Assembly (NCBI RefSeq): GCF_900166595.1
Contig: NZ_LT745763.1
Location: 1,125,760-1,189,759, forward strand
DNA from: Virgibacillus dokdonensis
GTDB taxonomy: Bacteria; Bacillota; Bacilli; Bacillales; Amphibacillaceae
Length of the DNA stretch: 64,000 nt
Direction: 5' to 3'
Positions within the stretch are counted from its first letter, which is position 1. Every line of letters starts with the position of its first letter. A program made the position numbers and the translations under genes. The notes under the pieces are model-generated. The model had not been told where the DNA came from. It did not search any database and saw nothing but the letters and a program-made list of their open reading frames with translations. This document shows, in pieces, positions 44,996-55,221 of this stretch.

Positions 44996-46087
44996 ATGAC
45001 AAAGGGACAGCTCGTTTTAGAAACTGGGGAGGTATTTTCTGGAGAATGGATAGGGTATAGAGGAGAGTGTGTAGGTGAGGTCGTGTTTAATACGAGTATG
45101 ACAGGTTATCAGGAAATGTTGACAGACCCATCCTATGCTGGGCAAATTATTACACTAACCTACCCTATAATTGGGACTTATGGAATAAATCAGGAAGATT
45201 CAGAAAGCAATCATCTCCAAGTAGCAGGTGTTATTATGAATGACCTTTGTGAAGAACCAAACCATTTTCAATCGCAGGCAACTGTAACGGAGATATTAAA
45301 GAAACATCGTATTTCAGGATTAAAAAATGTGGATACGAGATCACTAGTTGTTGCTATTAGGAAACATGGAACGATAAAAGGGAAGCTGGTGTTAGAGAAA
45401 CCTTTTCCAGACTATAAACATGAATTTATTTTGTCGGATGCAAAAAAGCTCGTTCAACAAGTAGCTGTAACATCTATGGTGCAAACAGGTGCAGGTAGTT
45501 GTCATATTGTCATCGTTGATTTTGGTTATAAAAAATCGATGGTACATTTCCTTGTGAATGAAGGATGTAAAGTAACAATTGTACCTTATCATTATGATAT
45601 TGAAACAATTAAAGCACTAAACCCAGACGGCATTTTGATTAGTAATGGTCCAGGAAATCCTAGTGAGCTACAAATTTATTTTCCGAAAATTAGAGCAGTT
45701 GCTGAATCCTTTCCAACACTGGGAATTTGTTTAGGGCACCAACTTATTGCCTTAGCATATGGTGCGAAAACAGAAAAATTGCCATTTGGACATAGGGGAG
45801 CAAATCATCCAGTAAAAGATTTACAAACAGGAAAAATAAATATAACTGCGCAAAATCATGGATATGTAGTAAATAGAGAAAGTGTTAACGAATCTGTTTT
45901 TCAACTTACTTTCCAACATGTTCATGACAATTCTGTCGAAGGGATGAAACATAAGCAATTGCCAATTACGACGGTGCAATTTCATCCAGAAGCTCATCCA
46001 GGTCCAAGGGATACGACATACATTTTGACTGATTTTGTTCAACAGGTCAAACAGTTAAAGGAAGAATACTTATGGGAAAAAGTTTAA
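44996..46087 (+). CDS. carA: Carbamoyl-phosphate synthase small (glutaminase) subunit
   Basis: About 363 residues. N-terminal CPSase_sm domain (GEVVFNTSMTGYQEMLTDPSYAGQIITLTYP in family, shown here as TSMTGYQEMLTDPS) and C-terminal class I glutamine amidotransferase with nucleophile Cys in GICLGHQ and His in FHPEAHPGP. It supplies ammonia from glutamine to CarB. Start ATG 44996 lies 11 bases from AGAGGTG; the ATG at 44987 is only 2 bases from it. No pyrimidine genes are adjacent, which favours the arginine-specific enzyme. It overlaps carB by 16 bases. Confidence 0.92.
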   Translation: MTKGQLVLETGEVFSGEWIGYRGECVGEVVFNTSMTGYQEMLTDPSYAGQIITLTYPIIGTYGINQEDSESNHLQVAGVIMNDLCEEPNHFQSQATVTEILKKHRISGLKNVDTRSLVVAIRKHGTIKGKLVLEKPFPDYKHEFILSDAKKLVQQVAVTSMVQTGAGSCHIVIVDFGYKKSMVHFLVNEGCKVTIVPYHYDIETIKALNPDGILISNGPGNPSELQIYFPKIRAVAESFPTLGICLGHQLIALAYGAKTEKLPFGHRGANHPVKDLQTGKINITAQNHGYVVNRESVNESVFQLTFQHVHDNSVEGMKHKQLPITTVQFHPEAHPGPRDTTYILTDFVQQVKQLKEEYLWEKV

Positions 46088-49000
46088 GAAAAGTGCTCGT
46101 AGTAGGTTCTGGTCCAATTGTCATCGGTCAAGCTGCTGAATTTGATTATGCTGGTACACAAGCGTGCTTAGCACTGCAAGAAGAAGGAATAATAGTTATT
46201 TTAGTAAATAATAACCCAGCAACGATGATGACAGATAAAGAAATTGCGGATCGTGTTTATATGGAAGACATTACGGTAAAAAATGTGGAGAAAATTATAG
46301 CGAAGGAAAACCCAGATGGGTTCATTGGCACGCTTGGAGGACAAACGGGGTTAAATGTAACGATTGCGTTGTATGATCAAGGTATTCTGGATAGATACAA
46401 TGTAAAAGTGCTTGGAACGAGTGTAGAATCGATTCAAAAAGGCGAAAGTAGAGAGGCATTTCGTCAGTTAATGTTTGATATAAATGAGCCCGTTTCCCAG
46501 TCAAAAGTAGTAAAAAATGTAAAGGAAGGAATTCTTTTTACTGAAGAAATTGATTTTCCTGTTATATTAAGGCCTGCTTATACGCTTGGTGGAGAAGGTG
46601 GAGGCTTTGCCAATAATGAAACAGAACTTGTAGAAAAATTACAAACTGCTCTTGCGCTTAGCCCCATTCATCAAGTCCTTGTCGAGAAAAGCATTAAAGG
46701 GTGGAAAGAAATTGAATATGAAGTGGTGCGCGACGTAAACGATACATGTGTCATTGTTTGTAATATGGAGAATTTAGATCCTGTTGGTGTGCATACAGGC
46801 GATTCGATGGTAGTTGCTCCTTCGCAAACGTTAACCGATCAGCAGTATCAGATGTTACGTTCCGCTTCTTTAAAAGTAATCCGTGCTCTTGATGTAGTAG
46901 GAGGCTGTAATATTCAATTTGCTTTAGATCCTAAATCGAATACCTATTGCATTATTGAAGTGAATCCAAGGGTAAGTAGATCGTCGGCACTCGCCTCTAA
47001 AGCAACAGGTTATCCAATAGCATGTGTAGCTACGAAATGTGCCATCGGATATCATTTAGACGAAATTATTAATCCGGTTACGGGTACAACTTCAGCGGCA
47101 TTTGAACCTGCGTTAGATTATGTCGTTGTTAAATTACCACGCTTTCCTTTTGATAAATTTACCGAAGCAGACCACACACTGGGGACGCAAATGAAAGCGA
47201 CTGGTGAAGTTATGGCAATTGACCGCACGTTCGAAGGAGCCCTAAATAAAGCGGTCCGTTCATTGGAAATGGGTATATATAGCTTGTTTTTACCTAAATT
47301 AATCCATGTAGCAGATGAGGTTTTGCATCAACAAATTACAGAGGCGAATGATTTGCGTTTATTTGCAATTGCTGAAGCAATACATCGCAACTGGCCTATT
47401 GATGATCTCCATGAGCTAACTCAAATAGATCTTTGGTTTTTAAATAAAATAAAACGAATAGTAGCTTTAGAAAAAGAATTAACAACCTATCGTTTGGACG
47501 AGATTCCAAAAGATTTATTATTGCAAGCAAAGCGATTCAATATAAGTGATCACCAGATTGCTAACTTAATTGGTGTAAAGCCATATGAACTAAGAAATAA
47601 ATATAAACAGTTACGTATACAGCCTGCTTATAAATTAGTAGATACTTGTGCAGGAGAATTCACTGCTACGTCCCCTTATTATTATTCTACTTGGCACGGA
47701 AAAGATGAAGTGAAAGTAAGTCAAGGGAAGAAGAAAAAAATAGTAATTGTAGGATCAGGACCAATTCGGATAGGGCAAGGAGTTGAGTTCGATTATTGTT
47801 CTGTTCATGCTGCTGTAGCAGTGAAGCAACTTGGGTACGAAGCCATTGTCATCAATAATAATCCAGAAACGGTAAGTACGGATTACACTGTTGCGGATAA
47901 ACTCTATTTTGAACCTTTAGTACTTGAAGATATTTTGCATATTATTGTTAAAGAAAAAGTATATGGTGTGTTGATTCAATTTGGTGGTCAAACAGCGGTG
48001 AACTTGGCGACAGAATTGGACGAACAAGGAATACAAATATTAGGAACTAGTCCACAACATATTGATCAAATGGAAGAGAGGGAGCAATTTTATCACATGT
48101 TAGATGAATGTTCCATTCCACACATGAATGGATTTATGGTCTACAATCTCGCTCAATTAAGCGGTGCAGAGGAACAATTAGGGTTCCCTGTGTTAATTCG
48201 TCCTTCTTATGTCATTGGAGGCCAGTCCATGTTTATAGCTTATAATCAGGAAGAACTTAATGGGTATGTATCACGCATTCAAGAGGATACAAATGATCAC
48301 TGTTGGCCACTGCTCATAGATGCATATTTGCCTGGAAAAGAATGTGAAGTGGATGTTATAAGTGATGGGGAAGACGTTCTTATCCCAGCTATTTTTGAGC
48401 ATATTGAAAAGGCTGGTGTGCACTCCGGTGATAGTTTAGCTGTTTTTCCTCCGCTTACATTGATAGATGTAGAAAAGCAAAAAATCAGCGCAATAGCTAA
48501 AAAAATTGCTCAAACGGTACCGATTATTGGGATGATGAATATCCAGTTTATCTTACAGGATGGTGAAGTGTATGTGTTGGAGGTGAACCCTAGAGCATCA
48601 AGAACAGTTCCAATAATAAGTAAGATAACAAATATACCAATGGTGAAATGGGCAGTTCAAGTACAACTTGGAGCTGCATTAAAAGATATTACGACAAAAA
48701 GCAATCTATTTCTTGAACCGTCATTTCATATAATGAAGGCACCTGTTTTTTCTACTGGAAAGTTAAAAGGAGTGGACGCTGTATTAGGACCTGAAATGAA
48801 ATCAACAGGGGAAATTATTGCTATATCGCGTCATCAAGAGGAAGTTTTTGCGAAAATCGCTACTTCGATTCTTGGTGAAGTAAAAGAAGGCAAAGACCTC
48901 ACTTTGATCGTATCTATTGCAGATCGTATGAAATCATCTAGTCTGCAAACGATTCAAGCTGCTAGTAAAATGGGCATGTCATTGATTGCGACAAAAGGAA

Positions 49001-49314
49001 CGGCTCAATTTTTGCGAGAAAATGGTATTTTGACTACGAATGTGATTCATCACAAAGATGATCTCTCCATTATTATGGAAAACAATCGACCTGATATGGT
49101 GTTGAATTTGCCAGAACAAGGAAGAAATAATAGTAGCTTTGGCTTCAACCTTCGGGAATGGGCAGTACGCTACCAAATTCCTTGTTTTACGAGCATAGAA
49201 ACATTTGCAACTATTGTGATAAAAAACACAAGAAATTATTGCCGGCTAGAAATATTAGCATTACAAGATTATCAGGCCTTATTAGTAAAAGATCACCAAA
49301 TACTCGAGAGCTGA
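46072..49314 (+). CDS. carB: Carbamoyl-phosphate synthase large subunit
   Basis: 1080 residues, two homologous ATP-grasp halves, each opening with a GSGPI-IGQ nucleotide-binding motif (GSGPIVIGQAAEFDYAGTQ near residue 12; GSGPIRIGQGVEFDY near 562). Then an MGS-like allosteric domain (from about 930). It forms carbamoyl phosphate from bicarbonate, ammonia and 2 ATP. The standalone carAB pair with a possible ARG box suggests the arginine-responsive isozyme. AAAGGAAG precedes the ATG inside carA. A hairpin CTCGAGAGCTGA / TCAGCTCTCCGAG (49303-49334) overlaps the stop. Confidence 0.95.
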   Translation: MGKSLRKVLVVGSGPIVIGQAAEFDYAGTQACLALQEEGIIVILVNNNPATMMTDKEIADRVYMEDITVKNVEKIIAKENPDGFIGTLGGQTGLNVTIALYDQGILDRYNVKVLGTSVESIQKGESREAFRQLMFDINEPVSQSKVVKNVKEGILFTEEIDFPVILRPAYTLGGEGGGFANNETELVEKLQTALALSPIHQVLVEKSIKGWKEIEYEVVRDVNDTCVIVCNMENLDPVGVHTGDSMVVAPSQTLTDQQYQMLRSASLKVIRALDVVGGCNIQFALDPKSNTYCIIEVNPRVSRSSALASKATGYPIACVATKCAIGYHLDEIINPVTGTTSAAFEPALDYVVVKLPRFPFDKFTEADHTLGTQMKATGEVMAIDRTFEGALNKAVRSLEMGIYSLFLPKLIHVADEVLHQQITEANDLRLFAIAEAIHRNWPIDDLHELTQIDLWFLNKIKRIVALEKELTTYRLDEIPKDLLLQAKRFNISDHQIANLIGVKPYELRNKYKQLRIQPAYKLVDTCAGEFTATSPYYYSTWHGKDEVKVSQGKKKKIVIVGSGPIRIGQGVEFDYCSVHAAVAVKQLGYEAIVINNNPETVSTDYTVADKLYFEPLVLEDILHIIVKEKVYGVLIQFGGQTAVNLATELDEQGIQILGTSPQHIDQMEEREQFYHMLDECSIPHMNGFMVYNLAQLSGAEEQLGFPVLIRPSYVIGGQSMFIAYNQEELNGYVSRIQEDTNDHCWPLLIDAYLPGKECEVDVISDGEDVLIPAIFEHIEKAGVHSGDSLAVFPPLTLIDVEKQKISAIAKKIAQTVPIIGMMNIQFILQDGEVYVLEVNPRASRTVPIISKITNIPMVKWAVQVQLGAALKDITTKSNLFLEPSFHIMKAPVFSTGKLKGVDAVLGPEMKSTGEIIAISRHQEEVFAKIATSILGEVKEGKDLTLIVSIADRMKSSSLQTIQAASKMGMSLIATKGTAQFLRENGILTTNVIHHKDDLSIIMENNRPDMVLNLPEQGRNNSSFGFNLREWAVRYQIPCFTSIETFATIVIKNTRNYCRLEILALQDYQALLVKDHQILES

Positions 49315-49334
49315 TACCCACTCAGCTCTCCGAG
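49303..49334. terminator. Hairpin overlapping the carB stop, between convergent genes
   Basis: 12-bp stem with one bulge, CTCGAGAGCTGA / TCAGCTCTCCGAG, lying between the ends of carB and the S9 peptidase gene. No T run on the plus side, so efficiency is uncertain. Confidence 0.55.
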
Positions 49335-49339
49335 TCCAA

Positions 49340-51340
49340 CTAAAGATATGTGTCAAACCATCTCAGCATATGTTGCAACCGCTCCATGCGCATGTTTGGT
49401 TCACCGCTTCTGCTAAGCTCGTGATTTGCGTTAGGGAAGCGAATGAATTCTACTTCTTTTTTTAAATGCTTTAACGTAATAAATAGTTGCTCCCCTTGCT
49501 CAATGGGACAACGGTAGTCTAATTCACCATGAAGAATGAGGAGTGGTGTTTCGACATTTGCTGCATATTTTAATGGGGAGAATTCCCATAGCTTTGTTGG
49601 ATCATCTAACAAGTTCACTCCATGCTCCCATTCTGTAAAGAAAAATCCAATATCGCTTACACCATAAAAACTGAGCCAATTTGATATAGAACGTTGTGTC
49701 ACAGCCGCTTTAAAACGATTGGTATGCCCCACAATCCAATTTGTCATGAAACCACCATAACTTCCTCCTGTTACGCCGAGGCGCTGTGTATCAATAAAGC
49801 TAAATGTTTGAATGGCGTCATCTACAGCTGTCATCACATCACGATAATCTCCCCCACCATAATCGCCTCTACATGCGTTAACAAATGATTGTCCATATCC
49901 ATGACTTCCACGGGGGTTCGTATACAAAACTACATAGCCTTTTGCGGCTAAGAGCTGCATTTCAAAGAAAAATGTCTGGCCGTACATGGCATGAGGACCA
50001 CCATGTATTTCCAGTATGGTTGGATATTTCTTTCCTTCTATAAACGCATAAGGACGTAAAAGCCAACCTTGAACTTGCCAATTATCTTCTGTTTGGATGG
50101 ACAATTCCTCAGGTTCTTGAAGCGCTATTTCTTGTAAGAAGGAACGGTTATGGTCTGTAAGGGCCTCTAAAGAACCATTGTCATGCAATAAATAAAATTC
50201 ACCTGGATTAGTCGGGCTGCTTATGCCGAGGATGAAGCACTGACAGTGTTTGTTATAAGCAAAACCGAAAATATGGTTATTATCTTTATATATTTCCTCT
50301 TTTTTGCCATAAATCGATGCAGCATGTAACCCTGTAGATCCTTGATCTGTTACAATAAAGAAAATTTTTGAACTATCTTCATTCCAAACAGGGCCAATTT
50401 GGGATTCACCAAGGCGCGTATCGCCAATCATTGCATCACCAATCTCTATATCCCAGTCAGAACTTAGGCAACTTCTTTCTTTTGTTTTTATGTCAAATAA
50501 ATACAGTTGAGTAAGGGAAGCGCCTTTATAGGCAAACTCATGTCCGAAACAGGCGATTTTACTACCATCAGGGGAAAAACGAGCATCGTGATAAACACCT
50601 TTCCCATCTGTAAGTTTGTTTGTTTCTTTTGTAATAATTTGGAAACAGTAGAGGTCATTATTTAACTCATAATCTGCATGATCACTTAGATTAGCCGTGT
50701 ATAAAAGCGTTGTGCCATCAGGTGAGATATCCTGCAAACGATAGTCGGCATCACCGTCTGTTATTTGCAGTAAGGAAGAATCATCTATTGACAGTCTAAT
50801 GATTTGTGAGCGTGTATCATTATGAAAACCTTGTGCATCTGATTTGTATTTTAAACGGTTGATCATGAATGGCTGTTTTTTCTTTGCTTCTTTTTCTTTC
50901 TTTTCTTCCTCTATCGAAGGCTCTGTTTGATTATGTATATCATCATCGTGTTCGAGGGAGGCGGTAAAGAAAATATGTTGGCTATCTCTTGACCACATGG
51001 GATTCATAGCACCATGGCGGAAGGTTGTTAACTGTTCTGCTTCTCCTCCATCTGTGTGGAGTAGCCACAATTGTGGACGTCCACTTCTAGTAGATTGAAA
51101 GACAGCTCGTTTTCCGTCAGGGGGAAATCGTAGTTTGCTATTTTTAGATGAGTGAAAGGTCCAAGGAATAGTCTGTTTTTCCTTTAACTTTTGATACATC
51201 AACTGTGATTCGTACTCATTTTGTTCATTAATAGTAGTCAGAGTGTATGTGAAAGCTTGACCATCTGGTGTGAATTGTGGGTCACTGACAACGTTCAGTT
51301 GCAAGATATCTTCTGTTTGCAATGCTCGTTTATAACTCAT
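49340..51340 (-). CDS. S9 family serine peptidase (prolyl oligopeptidase/acylaminoacyl peptidase type)
   Basis: 666 residues. N-terminal WD40-like beta-propeller repeats (residues about 10-400, repeated SPDG/SRDSQHIFF motifs) and a C-terminal alpha/beta hydrolase domain with catalytic triad S527 (GGSYGGFMTNW), D608 (GELDYRCP) and H640 (NANHELSR). A cytoplasmic oligopeptidase or acylaminoacyl peptidase; no signal peptide. A lysine/glutamate-rich insertion (IEEEKKEKEAKKKQ) lies at about 142-156. GGAGGGTTTTTC precedes ATG 51340. Confidence 0.93.
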   Translation of the reverse strand: MSYKRALQTEDILQLNVVSDPQFTPDGQAFTYTLTTINEQNEYESQLMYQKLKEKQTIPWTFHSSKNSKLRFPPDGKRAVFQSTRSGRPQLWLLHTDGGEAEQLTTFRHGAMNPMWSRDSQHIFFTASLEHDDDIHNQTEPSIEEEKKEKEAKKKQPFMINRLKYKSDAQGFHNDTRSQIIRLSIDDSSLLQITDGDADYRLQDISPDGTTLLYTANLSDHADYELNNDLYCFQIITKETNKLTDGKGVYHDARFSPDGSKIACFGHEFAYKGASLTQLYLFDIKTKERSCLSSDWDIEIGDAMIGDTRLGESQIGPVWNEDSSKIFFIVTDQGSTGLHAASIYGKKEEIYKDNNHIFGFAYNKHCQCFILGISSPTNPGEFYLLHDNGSLEALTDHNRSFLQEIALQEPEELSIQTEDNWQVQGWLLRPYAFIEGKKYPTILEIHGGPHAMYGQTFFFEMQLLAAKGYVVLYTNPRGSHGYGQSFVNACRGDYGGGDYRDVMTAVDDAIQTFSFIDTQRLGVTGGSYGGFMTNWIVGHTNRFKAAVTQRSISNWLSFYGVSDIGFFFTEWEHGVNLLDDPTKLWEFSPLKYAANVETPLLILHGELDYRCPIEQGEQLFITLKHLKKEVEFIRFPNANHELSRSGEPNMRMERLQHMLRWFDTYL

Positions 51341-51464
51341 GAAAAACCCTCCTTTACGAATATGTAACCATAGTTTAAACTATTTCGATTCCCGAATCAA
51401 TTAGCTAATGAAAAATAATTTAGATTTTTCATTAGAAATTATAATGGTTCGTGTTTTAGGGATC

Positions 51465-51964
51465 TTAGCTACTATCTTGAAGAAATTTTTGTAACTGGGA
51501 TCTATTTTTGAAAATAATCTGCTGTTTGTCTGGATAGTTCGTTAGAAGTTCGTAGATGTGCGGAGCTTTCTGCTTATTAAACTTGCGAACATATTGAAAG
51601 AATTCTCAATCCAGTTTTTCGGGGCAGCCTGCAGCTAAGTCAGGGCGTTTTTGTTTATGATACTGGATGCGCCGTTTCGTAATTCCATACAAGCAACAAA
51701 TGGTGGAGAAATGTAAAAAGATAATCGTGTCAGCTTCTTTCAAACGTATATCCATCGTTGCACTGTAATTGCCGTCAATAATCCACGTGTCTTTTTCCAT
51801 TAGCTTTTTAGTTTCCTTAATAAGTTTTTCCCGTTTTATTGGTACCCAGCCAGGTTGCCAAAAAATGGTGTCCATAGGATAAGCGGGGATATGCAATAAT
51901 TCGCTTAAATGTCTAAAGTTGATTTTCCTGAACCAGGGCTTCCTATAATCATGACTTTTTTCAA
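51465..51964 (-). pseudogene. P-loop kinase-like protein (DNA topology modulation/FlaR-like) pseudogene
   Basis: On the minus strand a start region TTG 51964 (or ATG 51952) begins KKVMIIGSPGSGKSTL, a perfect Walker A. A frameshift then moves the protein to the frame LSELLHIPAYPMDTIFWQPG and on through DTWIIDGNYSATMDIRLKEAD to GCPEKLD, where a TGA interrupts. The same frame continues EFFQYVRKFNKQKAPHIYEL to a TAA at 51465. The stop stands where this family has Trp (DWEF), consistent with TGG to TGA. Two lesions, so inactive. Confidence 0.88.
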
Positions 51965-52017
51965 AATAACCCCCCCTTGTAATGAGATGACAACCGAACA
52001 GTTTAGCTGAGAATGTT

Positions 52018-52047
52018 AGAAAAAAACGAAGCCTTAAACGACTTCGT
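52018..52047 (-). terminator. Intrinsic terminator of dat
   Basis: On the minus strand ACGAAGTC-GTTTAA-GGCTTCGT followed by TTTTTT. Confidence 0.85.
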
Positions 52048-52058
52048 ATGATAATACA

Positions 52059-52931
52059 TTAAGCTTGGGTAATATTATTTTCTGTAATAGCAGCATCTAA
52101 TTCATAAGCTTTTTGTAGTTTTCGCGTAATTGCCCCAGGTTTTCCATCTTGAATGTGCTGATTATTTACTCGAACGACAGGCATTACTTCCGATGTGCTA
52201 CTGGATAGGAAAACTTCATCTGCCTGAAAAATAGCTTCTTTATAAAAAGCTTGCTCATGAAACGGTATGGAAAGGTCGTTAGCAAATTTTTCAATACGCA
52301 TACGTACACAACCGTGTAGGATGCGGTTTGTTGTTGGATGCGTGTAAATTTCTCCATTTTTAACTATGTAAATGTTGGATGAACTACATTCGGTAACAAG
52401 TTCCCCTCTGTGTAAGATAGCTTCATAGCAATTATTTTCCTTTGCTTCTTGTTTAGCAAGAACGTTCGGAAGCAAATTCAAACTTTTAATGTAACAATTT
52501 TCCCAACGAACATCTGGGGTTGTAATCGTGCAAATCCCATTCTTTAATTTTTCGCTAGGACGTGGCAAATCTTGGACATAAGCATATAAATTTGCAGGCG
52601 TATCTACTGGGAAAACGTGATCTCGAGGTGCTGACCCCCTAGTTGCCTGTAAATATACTTTTCCATCCGTGGTCATTTTATTCTTTTCTAATAATTTGAG
52701 TAACAGACGAGTGAGTTCTTCTTTCGTTATATTTAGATCAATTTTAATCGCTTCCGCTGAGCGAAATAAACGATCCATATGTTCTTTTAAAAGGTAGTAG
52801 TTCCCTTTATAAATTCGAATGACCTCATAAATACCATCACCAAATTGCAACCCTCGTTCCTCAAACGGGTAATGCAAGCTATCTTGGTGCGTGAAATTTT
52901 GCTGTGCTATGACGATTGGATATACAGTCAT
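52059..52931 (-). CDS. dat: D-alanine/D-amino acid aminotransferase
   Basis: 290 residues, fold type IV PLP enzyme. PLP-binding lysine K149 (ENCYIKSLNLLPNVLA); ERGLQFGDGIYEVIR near 25-39 and YLQATRGSAPRDHVFP match D-amino acid aminotransferases of Bacillus; cofactor-phosphate segment SSSTSEVMPV near 243-252. It exchanges amino groups between D-Ala and 2-oxoglutarate, giving D-Glu for peptidoglycan. GGAGGAGAGA precedes the ATG. Confidence 0.93.
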   Translation of the reverse strand: MTVYPIVIAQQNFTHQDSLHYPFEERGLQFGDGIYEVIRIYKGNYYLLKEHMDRLFRSAEAIKIDLNITKEELTRLLLKLLEKNKMTTDGKVYLQATRGSAPRDHVFPVDTPANLYAYVQDLPRPSEKLKNGICTITTPDVRWENCYIKSLNLLPNVLAKQEAKENNCYEAILHRGELVTECSSSNIYIVKNGEIYTHPTTNRILHGCVRMRIEKFANDLSIPFHEQAFYKEAIFQADEVFLSSSTSEVMPVVRVNNQHIQDGKPGAITRKLQKAYELDAAITENNITQA

Positions 52932-53122
52932 GCTTTCTCTCCTCCCTAAATCTTATGACTATTCTATAACTTCTTTCCTAAATTGTAAATATACAAATCA
53001 CCTAACTACATAAAGCTATCATTGTAATACTAAAAGTTTGTATCAAAAATGGAATAGGATTGTTTTATAAAGCTAATGTAAATAATTTGTAAACTTTTTG
53101 TCGAAAAAAGTGAAATTCCCCC

Positions 53123-53151
53123 TTGATTTATAACAAAGTAATTGCTATAAT
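53123..53151 (+). promoter_or_regulatory. Promoter of tRNA-Gly
   Basis: TTGATT (53123-53128), 17-bp spacer, TATAAT (53146-53151), 33 bases before the tRNA. Confidence 0.85.
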
Positions 53152-53184
53152 TATTTTTGCAGTCAAAAAAACACATTTTTTGAT

Positions 53185-53258
53185 GCGGGTGTAGTTTAAT
53201 GGTAAAACCTCAGCCTTCCAAGCTGATGACGAGGGTTCGATTCCCTTCATCCGCTCCA
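53185..53258 (+). tRNA. tRNA-Gly (anticodon TCC), CCA encoded
   Basis: A 74-base cloverleaf: acceptor GCGGGTG / CATCCGC with one G-U pair, D-arm GTTTAATGGTAAAAC, anticodon stem CAGCC/AGCTG-type around loop CTTCCAA (anticodon TCC), T-arm GAGGGTTCGATTCCCTTC, discriminator T and encoded CCA. A sigma-A promoter precedes and a terminator follows, so it is a single-gene unit. Confidence 0.96.
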
Positions 53259-53269
53259 TACATATGTCT

Positions 53270-53316
53270 TAACGCAGTATTTCGTATTAGTAAGGGTACG
53301 AAGTATTGCGTTTTTT
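53270..53316 (+). terminator. Intrinsic terminator of tRNA-Gly
   Basis: AACGCAGTATTTCGTA / TACGAAGTATTGCGTT stem, one mismatch, followed by TTTTACG. Confidence 0.92.
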
Positions 53317-53506
53317 ACGTTGTACTATAATAAATGACAATGAATCTTTCAAGTTGCACGGAAAAAAGGCAATAAACCATGCTTTTCTAATATCATTCAT
53401 TGCCAAACATAAAGTAAGTGTTTGTTTTACTTCTAACCTGGGAACATGTAAAATTTAACGGTAGAAAATAATAAAACTGTATGATGTATTTAATGGAGGT
53501 GTATGT

Positions 53507-55210
53507 ATGCATAACTTATTACAGCTTTTAAGACAATTGGACGGAAAAGGTTATAAAGGGTATAAGCGTATTCAAGGAAATTATCAAGCAGATCATTATA
53601 AATTAGCGATTGATTACGTACAAGGTGACCCGTTTGCTTCACCTTCTAAAATACGCATTATTATTCCTAATAATGAACGGCCCATCCGATCAGCTTGGCT
53701 TCAAACCTATTCAAGAAAAGTTGCCGCAGAAGACGTATTTGCACGTTGGATAGGAAATGCAGTCGCTAAACAAACCACGTTTATCAAAGGATCGGGAAAA
53801 AGTGGGTTAATCTTATTTGATCGTCCTGGACAAGAAAAGTTAGAGCGGACGGCTGTGCAAATAAATGCTACATCCATAACGGTCTGTATTTCAATTGGAC
53901 TACCTGCTAATGGAAGAAAGATTAATGGAAAAGAAGCAGAAAAGCTATTTACACAAGCGTTACCGTCTATTATGAAACGATCTGTTTTTGCTATGAAGGA
54001 TGAAACAGTGAATCAGTCTATACAACTTGCTGATCAGCAAGAGGCAATTCGTCAGAAAATGAAACAAAATGGCTGGGTAGCTTTTTTGGCGAATGGTTCT
54101 ACATTGCCTAGAGAGAGCGGTATTAGTAATCGTCCATTAAAACAAGCGATACCTTTTCAAAGTCCCCCTGAAAATGAGGTCACTATCGACATTCCACATA
54201 CGGAAGAGCCAATGAAAGGTATGGCGATTAAACAAGGGATTACGTTAATTGTTGGCGGTGGATATCATGGGAAAAGCACATTATTACAGGCCATTGAACG
54301 TGGTGTTTATAATCATGTGCAAGGAGATGGTAGAGAGTATGTATTAACAGACCCTGCTGCGGTGAAAATACGAGCTGAAGATGGTCGAAAAGTAACCGGG
54401 GTAGACATTTCCCCATTTATTAATAACTTGCCTTATTGTCAAGATACGACATTTTTCTCAACGGATAATGCAAGTGGAAGTACTTCCCAAGCTGCAAATG
54501 TCATGGAAGCGTTAGAAGCGGGAGCAACTACATTACTCATTGATGAGGATACGAGCGCGACCAACTTTATGATTCGTGATCATCGCATGCAGTTACTTGT
54601 TCATGCTGACAAAGAGCCAATTACGCCATTCATTGATAAGATTCAGCAACTCCGAGATGAATTAGTAGTATCGACTATTATTGTTATGGGTGGCTCTGGA
54701 GATTATTTTGCACATGCGGATACAGTAATTCGTTTAGAAAATTACATTCCTGATAATGCTACAAAGGAAGCAAAAGCAATTATAGAAAAATATCCGTTAG
54801 AAAGAAAGGAAAAAGTGGACGTTCTGATTCGAAAAAGTGAGCAACGCTATTTTCAACAACAGACTTTACAAACGAGAAAAGGAAAACGATCAAAAGTTCA
54901 AGCTAAAGGCTTGAATCATATTATAATGGGAACAACAGATATTGCTTTTTCGGAGGTAGAACAGTTGGTGGATGCTTCACAAACAAGGATGATTGCAGAA
55001 ATTCTCCAACACTTAGATAATCAGAATAAGCTAACGAATCAAGCATTACCCGAGCTGTTAGATAAGGTGGAAGGGCAAATGAATAAACGAGGACTTGCTT
55101 CTTTTACCGCATTTCCAGAGCAGCATCCAGGAGACTTAGCAAGACCACGTAAGTTTGAAATTGCAGCAGTGATTAATCGCATGCGTACAGCTGTTGTGAA
55201 GCAGCATTAG
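53507..55210 (+). CDS. ABC-ATPase domain protein (predicted ATPase of the ABC class, PF09818)
   Basis: 567 residues, no membrane segments. Walker A-like GGGYHGKSTLLQAIERGVY near 250-268, DGREYVLTDPAAVKIRAEDGR, STSQAANVMEALEAGATTLL with the signature and Walker B LLIDEDTSATNFM near 345-357. This belongs to a widespread but uncharacterised soluble ABC-class family; its function is unknown. TGGAGGTG precedes the ATG. queG follows after 11 bases with its own AGGAGG, so they are probably cotranscribed. Confidence 0.9.
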   Translation: MHNLLQLLRQLDGKGYKGYKRIQGNYQADHYKLAIDYVQGDPFASPSKIRIIIPNNERPIRSAWLQTYSRKVAAEDVFARWIGNAVAKQTTFIKGSGKSGLILFDRPGQEKLERTAVQINATSITVCISIGLPANGRKINGKEAEKLFTQALPSIMKRSVFAMKDETVNQSIQLADQQEAIRQKMKQNGWVAFLANGSTLPRESGISNRPLKQAIPFQSPPENEVTIDIPHTEEPMKGMAIKQGITLIVGGGYHGKSTLLQAIERGVYNHVQGDGREYVLTDPAAVKIRAEDGRKVTGVDISPFINNLPYCQDTTFFSTDNASGSTSQAANVMEALEAGATTLLIDEDTSATNFMIRDHRMQLLVHADKEPITPFIDKIQQLRDELVVSTIIVMGGSGDYFAHADTVIRLENYIPDNATKEAKAIIEKYPLERKEKVDVLIRKSEQRYFQQQTLQTRKGKRSKVQAKGLNHIIMGTTDIAFSEVEQLVDASQTRMIAEILQHLDNQNKLTNQALPELLDKVEGQMNKRGLASFTAFPEQHPGDLARPRKFEIAAVINRMRTAVVKQH

Positions 55211-55221
55211 GAGGAGACGAC

